This document shows positions 32,918 through 43,394 of a stretch of 64,000 nt of DNA, one piece after another (within the stretch, counting starts at the first letter, position 1; every line of letters starts with the position of its first letter). The position numbers and the translations under genes are program-made. This DNA is from Capsicum annuum (taxonomy: Eukaryota; Streptophyta; Magnoliopsida; Solanales; Solanaceae): the NCBI RefSeq assembly GCF_002878395.1, contig NC_061118.1, forward strand, positions 83,751,730 through 83,815,729. Direction: 5' to 3'. Below the pieces are notes generated by a model. That model saw nothing but the letters and a program-made list of their open reading frames with translations. It had not been told where the DNA came from and did not search any database.

Positions 32918-33399
32918 CAAGGCTGTTTCAATAAAATTAATGGTTTATAATTAAATTTTAATATGAGGTCTTAAATATATGCATAATTTAGAGTTATTTT
33001 CTTATTCTTACGTACTACTTTTTTTCGTGTAGTATTCTTAGAAGACATTAAGCATTTAATTTCACAATGTAATTTTATTATTTATAAAAGTGAGGAGTAA
33101 TTTTAACTAATAAGATATTAATCATTTGTTTGCAATGCATTACCTTGAATATTATTGTGAAAATCTTATTTATTACTGTGTTGATTTGATAAAAAAATTT
33201 AAAATATTTTTAATAATATGTAGATAACTCTTCTTTCGTTTTTATTTAATTTTAATTTTTTATCTTTTATATCTTACAATCTTTAATATTATTTTAAGTG
33301 AAATAAAAATCATAAAATTCATATTAAATTTTTTGGGGCCTCAAAATTTTGGGGGTCTAAAGAAAACGCTTTACTAGCTTTACCCTTGAACCATCCCTG
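32918..33399. mobile_element. hAT-like MITE, 482 bp
   Basis: Left end CAAGGCTGTTTCAA and right end reversed CAGGGATGGTTCAA match at 11 of 14 positions. Flanks ATATATAC (32910-32917) and ATAAATAC (33400-33407) form an 8-bp duplication with one difference. 8-bp duplications and CAGGG-type ends are hAT characteristics. A paralogous segment at 33455-33580 lacks the insertion and shows the uninterrupted target at 33551-33558. Confidence 0.7.
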
Positions 33400-33454
33400 A
33401 TAAATACACACATGACACAAAACAACCAAAAGAATTTGGACTACGTGTAATATA

Positions 33455-33590
33455 TAGATTTATTTTAGACTTCATGTATAACGAAAGTTTTAGTATGGTG
33501 GACGATCTTATTTCTTGATTCTATTTTTTAAAACAATTGTACTTTACTTGATATATACACACATGACACAAAACAACCAAAAGAATTTGC
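33455..33590 (+). repeat. Direct repeat of the hAT target region, without the insertion
   Basis: This segment repeats the sequence left (32817-32917) and right (33408-33441) of the hAT-like MITE as one uninterrupted stretch: CTTCA(C/T)..ATAA, TGTACTTTACTTG, ATATATAC, then ACACATGACACAAAACAACC. It is therefore an empty-site paralogue. Confidence 0.75.
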
Positions 33591-33686
33591 ATTTGACTAT
33601 CATACTTTTTGGAATATACGTAACATATTAAATATATACTTAAAGCAAAGACATAATTAAGCGAATTCAGAAATGAAAAAGAAAGA

Positions 33687-34853
33687 TTTTTAAACTTAGG
33701 AGCTAAAACAAACTTTTTTTTTTAATGTAATAAAATAAACAGTTCGTTCAAAAATGGGTGAACTACAACCTAACATCGTTAACTTCGCCGCCAAACGTTT
33801 GTTGCAAGTGACAAAAATTGTTTTTGATAAGTTCTTTTTTATAGTTTTTTCATTTGTGGGCAAACTACTTTATTTAGAGAATTATGATTTTTCCATTGAG
33901 TGGTTCGATTGATAATTGATTTCTCACTCTATTAATATTCCCAAGAGATTCTTATTTATTCAATATGTCACCTCAATCATTTAAAAGTGGTACAATTTTC
34001 TTACTAATAAATATGTGTTGTTCACTTCATTCTATTTCATTCATTTATTATATTATTCTATTAATATAATCTCTTTTTGACTTTGAAAGTTGATAATTAT
34101 GTCTCAATAATCTGAAATATCTTTAGAGTCAATTGAACCGAATGTATTATATGAATACAATTAATATTGTAAAATGAAAATATCAAAGATTTCAAGAAAT
34201 TTTGATCTAAGTTTTGGAGTTGAGTGCATTCAAGGGTAAAAATTTTAAGTTGTTCAATTAAAAATATGTGTATATATATTAGGTGGAATCTTAGTAGCTT
34301 AGTTGGCTAGTTACCTGAACTCCCACCTTATTGGTGAAGGTTCGATTCCCCAAATTATAATCTCATCCCCCTTCCCCTTCCCCTACCCCCAATTTAAAAA
34401 AAAAATGTATATATATTAATCTTTTTTCTTATTTTGTTGTTTTAGGAAAATGGTGGATGTGATTATTTTCGGTGGATAGAAAGTATGTCAACAAATGAAA
34501 CGAAAATCATTCTGTTACCATTGAAGAGATCCACATTCGATAGTGATACCACGACTTTATAGAACACTATGAAGTTTGACACGCTCTTTGATAGTTCGAA
34601 TCTATCAGTGGAAAAATCATAGTTCGCCCAAATAAAAGTAGTTTGTCCACAAATAGGCAAACTATATATTTTCTTATCAAAATGTGGTTCGCCCTATTTT
34701 TGGGCAAACCCCATTAATATTTTTTGTTTCCACTTGCAGCAAACATTTGCCGACGGAGTTGATGGTGCTAAGTTTAGTTCGCCATTTTTAAGGCGAACCG
34801 TCTATTTGTCACCCAAAAAAAGGATGGTCTGTTTGACTCCTAAACTTGAAAAA
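33687..34853. mobile_element. TIR element of about 1.17 kb with 240-bp inverted repeats
   Basis: 33687-33925 and the reverse complement of 34610-34853 align along their full length: AAACTT(A)GGAG, CAAAC, CAGTTCG or CGGTTCG, AAAATGGGTGAACTA against AAAATGGCGAACTAAA, GCCGCCAAACGTTTG against GTCGGCAAATGTTTG, and TTTGTGGGCAAACTACTTT. No target duplication was found, so termini are approximate. No transposase is encoded. Long TIRs suggest a MULE-type non-autonomous element. A SINE has inserted in the middle. Confidence 0.68.
34282..34405 (+). mobile_element. tRNA-derived SINE (124 bp) with 13-bp TSD
   Basis: A pol III A box TAGCTTAGTTGG (34295-34306) and a B box GGTTCGATTCC (34339-34349) stand about 44 bases apart, followed by a pyrimidine-rich tail and a terminal A run. 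A perfect 13-bp duplication TGTATATATATTA flanks it (34269-34281 and 34406-34418). The promoter boxes match the tRNA consensus, but the sequence around them cannot fold as a tRNA with an anticodon stem that I can see. The variable-length AT-rich TSD and A tail indicate LINE-mediated insertion. It sits inside the 33687-34853 TIR element. Confidence 0.87.
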
Positions 34854-35289
34854 CTGTCCCTTTCAGCTTTGGACTCAGAATTAAGCACCAACTCATGAAT
34901 TATTGCACCAACTCATGAATTATTGGTAGAAGGTTTTCATTGTGCCATGTATCGAATCACAATCACTATTTTATAATCCCTTCACGTTCTTTAATCTTTT
35001 CATTTTATAATTGTGATATTCTTATTCTCAATTTTATGTATGTCTAAATCGTACATAAAGCATAATTGTCATTATTGTTTTCAGACATCTGTTAACATAA
35101 AGATGCAAAGTGTTCGACTCTTTTGGCTCACATAAAAGTTGAAAAATATTTGGAAAGAAAAAACGAAGAATATTTAACATATATACTATATAAAAGGAGA
35201 TCATTTTCTAAATGAGTCTTTTGAGTATATGTTAAATAAAATGTTCTTTCTATTTGATCTTTACTTTTTTTGAAACCAACATACAAATA
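34854..35289. other. AT-rich spacer with a small tandem duplication
   Basis: GCACCAACTCATGAATTATT occurs twice in direct succession near 34886-34925. No gene seen. Confidence 0.6.
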
Positions 35290-35555
35290 TCATTCAAACT
35301 TCTTAGCACATTTGGATCCACAAACACACAAAGGCTCTAGCCTCCCAGGCAGTATTCGATCAGCAATGCACATAACACCAATTAATTTATCTCCATATAA
35401 CTCTAAGCATTTATCAAGACAATCATCTTGTCTGAGGTATCTCACATCAATTTAAAAGTACACTGTAAATTATCAACATTTATTTCTGGCAATTGCTATA
35501 TTGATACTGATAGATATGTGATTATAAGAAGGAGAAACACTGAAATTTTTGCCAT
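35290..35555 (-). pseudogene. Possible small secreted cysteine-rich (defensin-like) peptide gene, probably broken
   Basis: On the minus strand an ATG at 35555 opens a 19-codon hydrophobic stretch that looks like a signal peptide (a Lys near the start, then a Leu/Ile-rich core), ending at an in-frame TAG (35496-35498). Downstream, in another frame, 35290-35448 encodes a compact peptide. Its cysteines are arranged C-x3-C, then x12, C, x13, C-x-C-x3-C and a basic tail before TGA, with the pieces DDCLDKC and CVCGSKC. C-x3-C together with a terminal C-x-C is the pattern of CS-alpha-beta defensin-like peptides, whose plant genes often have a short intron after the signal peptide. I could not find a splice pair that keeps frame, so a pseudogene is more likely than an intact gene. 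Function unknown. Confidence 0.38.
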
Positions 35556-36136
35556 AATATAATAGACTATGCTTTTGCTTTTGAGTTTCTATTTGATCTC
35601 TTTTCCTGTTTTATAGAATACAATTATCTATTATCAATTTTTTTAATCTCCGAAGACATTGTACTCCAAAAATGGGGGTAATATAAATGTGTAGGCTAAG
35701 AAAGACGAGGAAGCCGTCCGTCCAAATAAACATTTTTTCATTAATTTTTTCTGTTTGTCCCAATGGTTTAGTATCATTAATTCCACAATTATATAAATAA
35801 AAAAATGTACTAATAGATGTTCTACCGCTGGTTTTTTTCATTAGACTATTCACTTGATGTTACAATCATATTTTGTAGTGTACGTAGTTTTTCCGTTAAC
35901 TTTATCTAGGACTAATAAGTACGTAGTAGATGAGTACACCATATCAACCAACAAACTCCATTCAACGCGTCCAAATTTTAGTCATACATAATTATGATTT
36001 TCATTAGATTTGTTTGGTACATTAAAGTGAAAATACGGAGATAAAGTTATCTTGTCTTGATGGCCAATAGATAATAATGACAAGTCATTGATTGTATGTA
36101 TCCGCAAATGCAAGAAATTAAAACTCAAGTTTTATG
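35556..36136. other. Spacer upstream of the cysteine-rich locus
   Basis: AT-rich. A TTTATATAAT sequence on the minus strand near 35790 could be a TATA box for the peptide locus, about 235 bases upstream of its ATG; this is speculative. Otherwise nothing recognised. Confidence 0.4.
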
Positions 36137-36186
36137 AAAGAGAAAGGCAAAATGGTTTGGTGCACTCTTGTACTATATCGTTTTGT

Positions 36187-36470
36187 AATATAGACACTTA
36201 TACTTACATGTTTGTCATTTGGGCCTTTAAACTCACTAAAAAACAATATTTCAAACCCTTTGACCGTTGACCAGGTTTATGTGGCATTAAAAGGGCTGAC
36301 AAGGACGAGACGCATGCGCGTGTCTTGGACACTTCTACTTACATGTTTGTCATCTAAACCCTAGAACCCACTAAAAAGCAATATTTCAAACCCTTTGACT
36401 GTTGACCAGGCTTATGTGGCATTAAAAGGGCTGACAAGGACGAGGCGCGTACAGGCACATGCCTAGGGTG
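36187..36470 (+). repeat. Tandem duplication of the left subterminal region in copy 2
   Basis: Two copies of about 145 bases, each with CTTACATGTTTGTCAT, then CACTAAAAARCAATATTTC, CTTTGAC.GTTGACCAGG and AAAAGGGCTGACAAGGACGAG, follow each other (about 36187-36334 and 36335-36470). Copy 1 of the family has this segment once. Confidence 0.8.
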
Positions 36471-36879
36471 CGAGTGAGGGTTAATTTTTGATCAATTTTA
36501 TATTAAAATAATTAAAAATAAAATAAAAATAATATTAAAATTAGAAAAAAAAAAATAGGTCCTTTTTTCCTCCATCTTTTTTAATTTAAAATTATTTTTA
36601 AAATTTAAAAATAATAAATTTAAAAAAATAAAATAAAAAGCCCCCCCTCCCCAAGCACCCTCCCCGTCCAGCCCACCCCACCCCATCCCTCACCCTCGTC
36701 CAGCCTCCACCCCCTCTCCCTCCCCCGTCTAGCCACCCCCGCCCCACCCTTCACCCTTGTCCCCTCGTCCCTCCGTCCAGCCATGGCTGCCATGTTCATC
36801 ATCATTAACGGCCCCACCCCCAAAGCCCCAAGGATCTCTCTTCGTCTTTTTTTTCTTCATCATTATATATCTCTTGTCT

Positions 36880-37200
36880 TTGTTGTGGTTGATATTGTTG
36901 TTGTTGTTCATTGTAAAAAAAAAATTATTGTTGTTCCCTGAAGATGGTCTTTGCTGGTTGATATTGTTGTTGTTGTTCATTGTCAAAAAAAAATATTATA
37001 TATCCATGAAGAAGGTCTTTGCTGTGGTTGATATTGTTGTTGTTCATTGTAAAAAAAAATGTTGTTCCCTGAAGAAGGTCTTTGCTGGTTGATATTGTTG
37101 GTGTTGTTCATTGTCAAAAAAAAAAAAATTTATATATCCTTGAAGAGGGTCTTTGTGGTGGTTGATATTGTTGTTATTGTTCATTGTCCAAAAAAAAAAT
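36880..37200 (+). repeat. About 70-bp tandem repeats, five units
   Basis: Each unit contains GGTTGATATTGTTGTTGTT, CATTGT followed by an A run of 8-13, then either GTTGTTCCCTGAAGAAGG or TATATCCWTGAAGARGG and TCTTTGC. Unit starts are near 36888, 36957, 37028, 37088 and 37160. The two alternating middle variants give a higher-order pattern of about 135 bases. Confidence 0.78.
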
Positions 37201-37837
37201 TGTTGTTGTTTTACTTTTTAAGTTTTTTATTCACTTTCTCAATTTAAATTTTTTATTTTGTTTAGGATTAATTTTGTAACTTTTACAAATTGTTAAAGAT
37301 ATTTAAATAAAAATTAAAAATTTATTATGTTTGTGTATGTGAATTTATAGTTATAACTTTAAATTAATTGTAGAGAAATTTTAATTATTTAGAATAAATT
37401 TGATGTTTAATTAAATTTATTGTGTTTGTGTATTAGAATTTATAGTTAAAAATTTAAATTTATAGTTGAAAATTTAAATTAATTTAAATTAAAAATTTAT
37501 TGTGTTTGTGTATTAGAATTTCTACAATTTATAAAAAGAATTTATTTAATTAAATTTATTTTAATATTTAATTTCTTGTGTAGCATTTTAATAATAACAC
37601 AAAATTTAATGTAATACTTAAAAATAATGTGGCGGCTGATGTGACAGCTGACGTGGCAGATGTGAAAGCTGATATGGTAGCTTACGTGGCGAGTGTGTTA
37701 CACTCACAAAAAAAGTGTTTAAAATATTATTTTTTAGTAGGTTCAAGGGTTCAGATGACAAACACGTAAGTAGAAGTGTCTAACTTACAAAACCAACATA
37801 GTACAAGGGGCCATCGAACCATTTTGCCAAAGAGAAA

Positions 37838-39042
37838 AGAACTAAAGTTTTACTAGCAATTTTAGGAATATTGTTTTAAAAGTGTGAAGAATCTTAGGAA
37901 TATTGTTTGAAATTTTAAAAGTGTGAAGAATCTTAGGAATATTGTTTGAAATTTTTACCCTTCATTAAAAGTCTTTATTTTAGACAAAATCGTCTTTTCG
38001 CTATTTTTTCCTAATATTGAATAGTTAAAAATTAAATAAATATATTTGTGATAAAAGTTTTCCTTATTAGAAGTAAAGACAACTAATACTTTTTTCATTA
38101 GTTCAAGAATTCTAAATCAACTAAATTTGATTTTAAGAAGATTTGAAAATCTAGAAATAAATATAAAAGCGTTAGAATATGAAAAATTTAAGAAGATTCA
38201 AATTTTTAAAAGTTTTTAAAATACGTAATAAGAATGTAATCAATGATTTTGTAAAAAATTGATTTTAAAAAAAAGGAAAAAGTGAAATGGTTCAACAAGG
38301 ATATATGTGCTTCTGGTGATACATATATTTCGTCAAAGATATATCTACACTATCATCCTTAATTTAGTGTATACTTTTTTAACATTATTAAACTTTAAGT
38401 TATAATTATTCATGGTGGTTATAGATAAATCAAGATGGGTAATTCCTTTATAATTTTTTGACTTCATATAATATATAATGTGTAACAACAATTATTGTTC
38501 TTTCTATTATTAGAATTGGATAATGAGATGTTTTTACAATCATCTCGTAATAATGAAATGAAAGATTGTCTTGTCATTATATAAAAGAGGAACTTCAAAA
38601 AATTCAAGAGATATTAGTTCCATAATTTACAAATCATATATATATATACCCTTGGGGTTAATACATTCAATGTTCATTTTGTTGTTTTCAGTCATGTGAT
38701 GAGAACCATTTCAAATGACAAATCTTTGTTGAAGTTGCAAATTAAAGAAGATTGCAATTTATAATTATATTTCACATCAATCACGTAAAATTTCTGATGG
38801 TAAAGTATATATGTACTTACACTAAAATTTATGTTTATATTTACATTATAATATTAAAGTGTGAAAAATCTTTAAAAAGTGATTTGAATATTGTATACTT
38901 CATTAAAAATCTTCGCAATAGATAAAATTATTTAATTGTAAATAATTAAACATTACATGTGCGAGACACATGTTTTTTGTATTTCATTTAATAAGGAGTA
39001 AGAAAAAAGAACTGAAAATCAAAAATATTTTTCAACTAATTC
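37838..39042. other. AT-rich spacer with a short tandem repeat
   Basis: 37864-37960 repeats a unit of about 39 bases (AAAAGTGTGAAGAATCTTAGG) two to three times. The rest shows no gene or element termini that I can support. Confidence 0.6.
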
Positions 39043-39045
39043 TTA

Positions 39046-39333
39046 GGCCCCGTTGGGCCATAAAAATCATAATTTTCTGAAATTGGAGTTATATTTGAAG
39101 TTGGAGTTGTGCTTGACCATGAATATAAATTAAAGTTGTTTTTGAAATTTTGTGAGAGAAGTATGAGTGAAAAAGTGAAAACAAGTAAAACTTTTTTTTT
39201 ACTTTTTCAAATACAATTCCAAAATTGTATTTGAAATTTTCATGGTCAAACGCATCTTGTTTTCACTTTTTTCACTAAAGTAAAATAAATTTTTTTAAAA
39301 AAAATAAAATAATTTTCATGTCCAACCGGCTGC
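39046..39333. mobile_element. Tourist/Harbinger-like MITE, 288 bp
   Basis: Flanked by TTA (39043-39045 and 39334-39336). Left end GGCCCCGTTGGGCCATAAAA; the right end reversed reads GCAGCCGGTTGGACATGAAA. The interior has inverted repeats such as GACCATGAA against TTCATGGTC. 3-bp TTA duplication and GGCCCCGTTTGG-like ends are typical of this class. Confidence 0.75.
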
Positions 39334-39336
39334 TTA

Positions 39337-40250
39337 ATAAAGCTAATAATGGATCAAGAGGGATCCAACTCATTTCATAATCTTGATTCCTAAAGAGAAA
39401 AAGAAAAAGGATTTTCAAAAGAGTACAACGTAATATATGATTAAAGGATTTTCAAAAGAGTACAACGTAATATATGATTAGGATGTCATGATGTGATTCT
39501 TTCTCCTTTTTTACTTTGCATTTCTTTACTTTCATTACTCTTTAATCATTTCCAAAATTTGACTATTGAAGCCAGAGGTATATTAGTCGCACAGGATTCG
39601 GCCACTAATTGATAAGGCCCTTACATAGACGGATCCACAATATTAATTTATATATCAATCAATCATACGTAACTATATATTTTATGCATCCCAACACATA
39701 GTATATGATTAAGAAAATTGTCCGCAATTGTTCATATATATGGTTATGTATCAACATGACTTACATAACGTAACTTGATATTGATCTTAACATGTTTCCT
39801 CAGTTACAGCAAATCGTCTTACCAAGCAACTTAATTAAAAGCCAAAAAGAAAAAAAAGACGAGAATAATTATAATAATCTATTTAGTCCGAGTTAGTTTA
39901 CCTCGTATTCCTATACAGTAACATCATTTCTATTATCAACATTAAATAAATTTAAAAACAATTGAAAATAAGTTGACCTGATGAACAATTAATGATGTAC
40001 ACGTGAAATATGTTTATGATTTGGTTTAATGTAGCAAATCCAGATTGGGGATTTATCACACTTGCCTCCTTGGTAGTCTAACAATCGAAACAAATCTCCT
40101 AATTAAGCTAATTTAATTACTCTACATAAAATTACACTAAAGTTTTTTTAGCTGATGATTCTATTAATTTCTCCATCGTTTCTTGGCAATTAGTAAACTG
40201 TACTTGTTTAATACTTAATCTATAATATAGATAGAATAAACTAATAGTTA
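39337..40250. other. AT-rich spacer with a 37-bp tandem duplication
   Basis: 39406-39442 and 39443-39479 are identical 37-bp copies starting AAAGGATTTTCAAAAGAG. No gene seen in the rest. Confidence 0.65.
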
Positions 40251-41036
40251 AAAGGGAAAATTTCAGAATTAGCAATTATAGAGTCTTAATTGTCATTTTT
40301 ATTGCAACAATTTCAAAATTGTCAAAAATAGCAATATGTTTTTGTATTTGAGTAAAATATTACTATTTAAATACATATACAATTAAAGATTTTGTTCCTT
40401 AGTTAACTCAAATCTATTTGAGTTAAACAAGAAAAAAAATTGTTCTTTAATTTATGACATATTTAATTTTACAGATTTCTTTACCTCATAAACCTCTCTT
40501 TTTTTTTACCACAACCGTTAAATTACAGCTACTAATTCAAATTCAAAAAACATTTTCCATAATCAGCAACTCAAAGCAAATCCAAAATACAGTTTCAAAT
40601 TCAAAAATATTTTTCTTTCTGTTTTTTTTTTTTTGGCCGATCGACTAAAATTTTGAAGAAAAGATTAAAAATACAACGGTTCAATTACAGATATTGATCA
40701 ACAAATTTGATTCTATTTGTGGTTTTCATAAAATGAAAATGCGAAAATTGCTAAAAAAAACTTCTAACAATCGCGGGATACAAAAATTTGAGATCGTATA
40801 TGAATTTTTTCAGTTCTCGATTTTTTCTTTTAATTTCAAATTTGTCCTTTTCATTCTGTTATTTGAAAGTTGAAATTCAATTTTTATACGTTAAAATTTA
40901 TTTGTTTGACTAGTGTTCGACTAAATTTTTTTCTGTTTGATTTCGTTTTGCAGTTTTGTATAAACGAATTAGTTTTTGTATATAGTACGTATTTGAAATT
41001 TTATTTTATTTTTACTATTTTATATTTGTTTGGAGA

Positions 41037-43394
41037 TTGACAATGGGAAGCATACATGTTCTTGTTAAACACTCTGGTAGATGGACATATGAACAACAAT
41101 ATGAAGATTACATCAGTGATGTAATATTGTTGAGCATAAACGCTATGTATAACCAACTGTACACACTACTGGCTTCTCACATTGATGTAGATTTGACCTT
41201 CAAATGCATTCAAATAGAATATAAATTAACGGATAATGCAAGGCAAATCCGTATACGTAATGACATGGGTTTGAAGGTCTATATTATGCAGAAAAAGAAA
41301 TTGAAGGATATGAGTATTTTGCCTTTGTATGTAAGTATTTCTGACAATGATACTTTTAGCACATTGGTAAGTTCATTATTATGTCATGCCGAAAGTATAA
41401 AGATGTCTGTCACTACAAGTAACGTGGTAATTACAAGTACTCAAAGAGCATTAATTGTTCCTTCTTCAGAAGAATGTTTGGATGTATTTGAAATGTATAC
41501 AGCTATAGTTATTATCTTGGACCCACATCACAAAGATATTAATGTTGAACAAGTTTATGTCTTGAAAAGTGTATTAAAATCGGTGATGAAGGATTATATA
41601 ATTCAGGAGAAGTTTCAATCACTATTTGTAAGATCTAGTAAAACCTGATAAGTGTATTATTCATTTAATTTTTTGTTTTTTCAAGTTGGTTATTGTATTT
41701 GGGCATATATTTTTTTTGTTTGCAGTTATACATTGTTGTGCAGATTCAGTAATTGTGAATTTTTATTTCGTGCATCTGGTATCGGCGAATCTGAAATGTT
41801 TATTGTGAGAGAATTTTTACTAGAACATACCTGTTCGATCAAAGATAAGATTTATCCTAAATTGCATGCTACTAGTAAGTTGATTGGTGGTATAGTCAAA
41901 CCAGAGTTTAAAAGCCACAAGCAAAAATACAGTGCAACTAATATCAAAAGTGACATGAAGGAAGACATGGGTATGGATTTAATATATATTATGTGTTGCT
42001 GAGCTAAGAAACAAGCACTTGAAGATTTGAGAGGAAAACCATCAACATCATACGGGAAACTGCCTGCATACATACATGTGTTGAACACTAGTTATCTAGG
42101 TTCACATATAAGAATAAAAAAGCATGAAGACAATGAGATTTTATATATATTTGTAACACTAACTGCATTCATCAAAGGGTTCGATCATTGTAGACCTATT
42201 ATAGTTGTTGATGCAAGTCATCTCAGAGGATTGTATACTGGCACTTTTGTAGCTACATGTACAATGGATGAAGTTGGTAAGATATACTAGAAATGTATTT
42301 GACTTTAAATATGTTTTCATCTATATGCATTTATAATATACATATGTATTATGTTTATGTGATCAGTGACAGTTATATATGTTGCCAGCTATATGTATTT
42401 ATGTTATATATATAGTAGTATTTTCATTTGTTGTATGAATTATATGTTCATATACAAATAAGAAATTAAAGAAAATATATTCTGTAATAAAAATACATAT
42501 GTATGACAGAAATATACATATTCAGACTTGCAATATACATTTGTTGCGATGGAAAAATACATTTGCCAAACTGTATCTATTATAACTGTCAAATTAATTT
42601 TATTTTACTAATTAGTTTTGTTTTAATAATTTTCGATTATACCTGTATCAGAGTATGTGTATACAGTCCATGGCAAGAGAAATATTTTATTGTTTGTCTT
42701 AAGGAAAAAAAATTATTCTTGTAATGCATTTCAGTTGGATGAGATGCCGTGTGTTCATGCTTGTGCAATTCTTAATAGCAAAAATTTTAAGAAGGGACCA
42801 TATTGCTATGATCTATGCAAGCCAAAAATCGTCTTGAGAATATATGATCTTCCAATACACATTTGTTGCGATGGAAAAATACATTTGCCAAACTGTATCT
42901 ATTATAACTGTCAAATTAATTTTATTTTACTAATTAGTTTTGTTTTAATAATTTTTGATTATACCTGTATCAGAGTATGTGTATACAGTCCATGACAAGA
43001 GAAATATTTTATTGTTTGTCTTAAGGAAAAAAAATTATTCTTGTAATGCATTTCAGTTGGATGAGATGCCGTGTGTTCATACTTGTGCAATTCTTAATAG
43101 CAAAAATTTTAAGAAGAGACCATATTGCTATGATCTATGCAAGCCAAAAATCGTCTTGAGAATATATGATCTTCCAATTTATCCTCTACCACACAAAGAT
43201 AATTGGGTAATTCCAAGAAAATAATGAATGAGGTAGTTCTGCCCCCAAAATACAAGCGACCCCCTGGAAGACCTCCAAAGAAGGATCGTGAAAAATCCGA
43301 ACGAGATATGTTTGGAAAGAAAAATAAAAATTATTGTAGTTCATGTGGATTTAAAGGTCACAATAGGTGTTCATGTAGGAAATACAACAAATGA
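41037..43394 (+). pseudogene. MULE transposase (second family), internally deleted, SWIM exon duplicated
   Basis: 41037-41648 (203 codons) is the N-terminal MULE region with SGRWTYEQQYEDYISD and RIRNDMGLKVYI. 41700-42290 adds the DNA-binding segment (FLFRASGIGESEMFIVREF, EHTCS, KYSATNIKSDMKEDMG) and the start of the catalytic core with the first Asp (CRPIIVVDASHLRGLYTG); a stop lies at 42001. The core stops there, and the regions with the second Asp and the Glu are missing. Two tandem copies (42535-42856 and 42857-43178) of an exon with the SWIM finger (CNAFQLDEMPCVHACAIL) follow. The last piece has YKRPPGRPPKK and a terminal zinc knuckle CSSCGFKGHNRCSC. Clearly non-functional as a transposase. 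Confidence 0.85.
42535..43178 (+). repeat. 322-bp tandem duplication covering the SWIM exon
   Basis: The two units differ at only a few positions by eye (for example TTTTCGATTA against TTTTTGATTA, CATGGCAAG against CATGACAAG, CATGCTTG against CATACTTG, AAGGGACC against AAGAGACC). Each unit contains an acceptor-like ACCTGTATCAG before the exon. Confidence 0.9.

Larger units (their letters stand above)
36146..37828. mobile_element. Non-autonomous MULE-like element, copy 2 (1683 bp)
   Basis: Same family as 28745-30259. It starts GGCAAAATGGTTTGGTGCAC and its right end reversed starts GGCAAAATGGTTCGATGGCC. The 9-bp duplication AAAGAGAAA is perfect (36137-36145 and 37829-37837). The shared interior order is TIR, CTTTGACCGTTGACCAGG block, GACGAG(G/A)CGC block, A-rich run, C-rich block (36640-36780), AT-rich arm, GACGTGGCAGATGTGRAAGCTGA block and right TIR. 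Differences from copy 1 are a tandem duplication of the left subterminal region, a shorter C-rich block, and an array of about 70-bp TTG-rich repeats. No transposase. Confidence 0.87.

Noticed and set aside
34295..34349. tRNA gene
   Set aside because: A and B boxes match, but no cloverleaf with an anticodon loop is evident and a 13-bp duplication plus A tail define a SINE.
36757..37247. Leu/Val/Ile-rich open frames
   Set aside because: They arise from the 70-bp TTG-rich tandem array.
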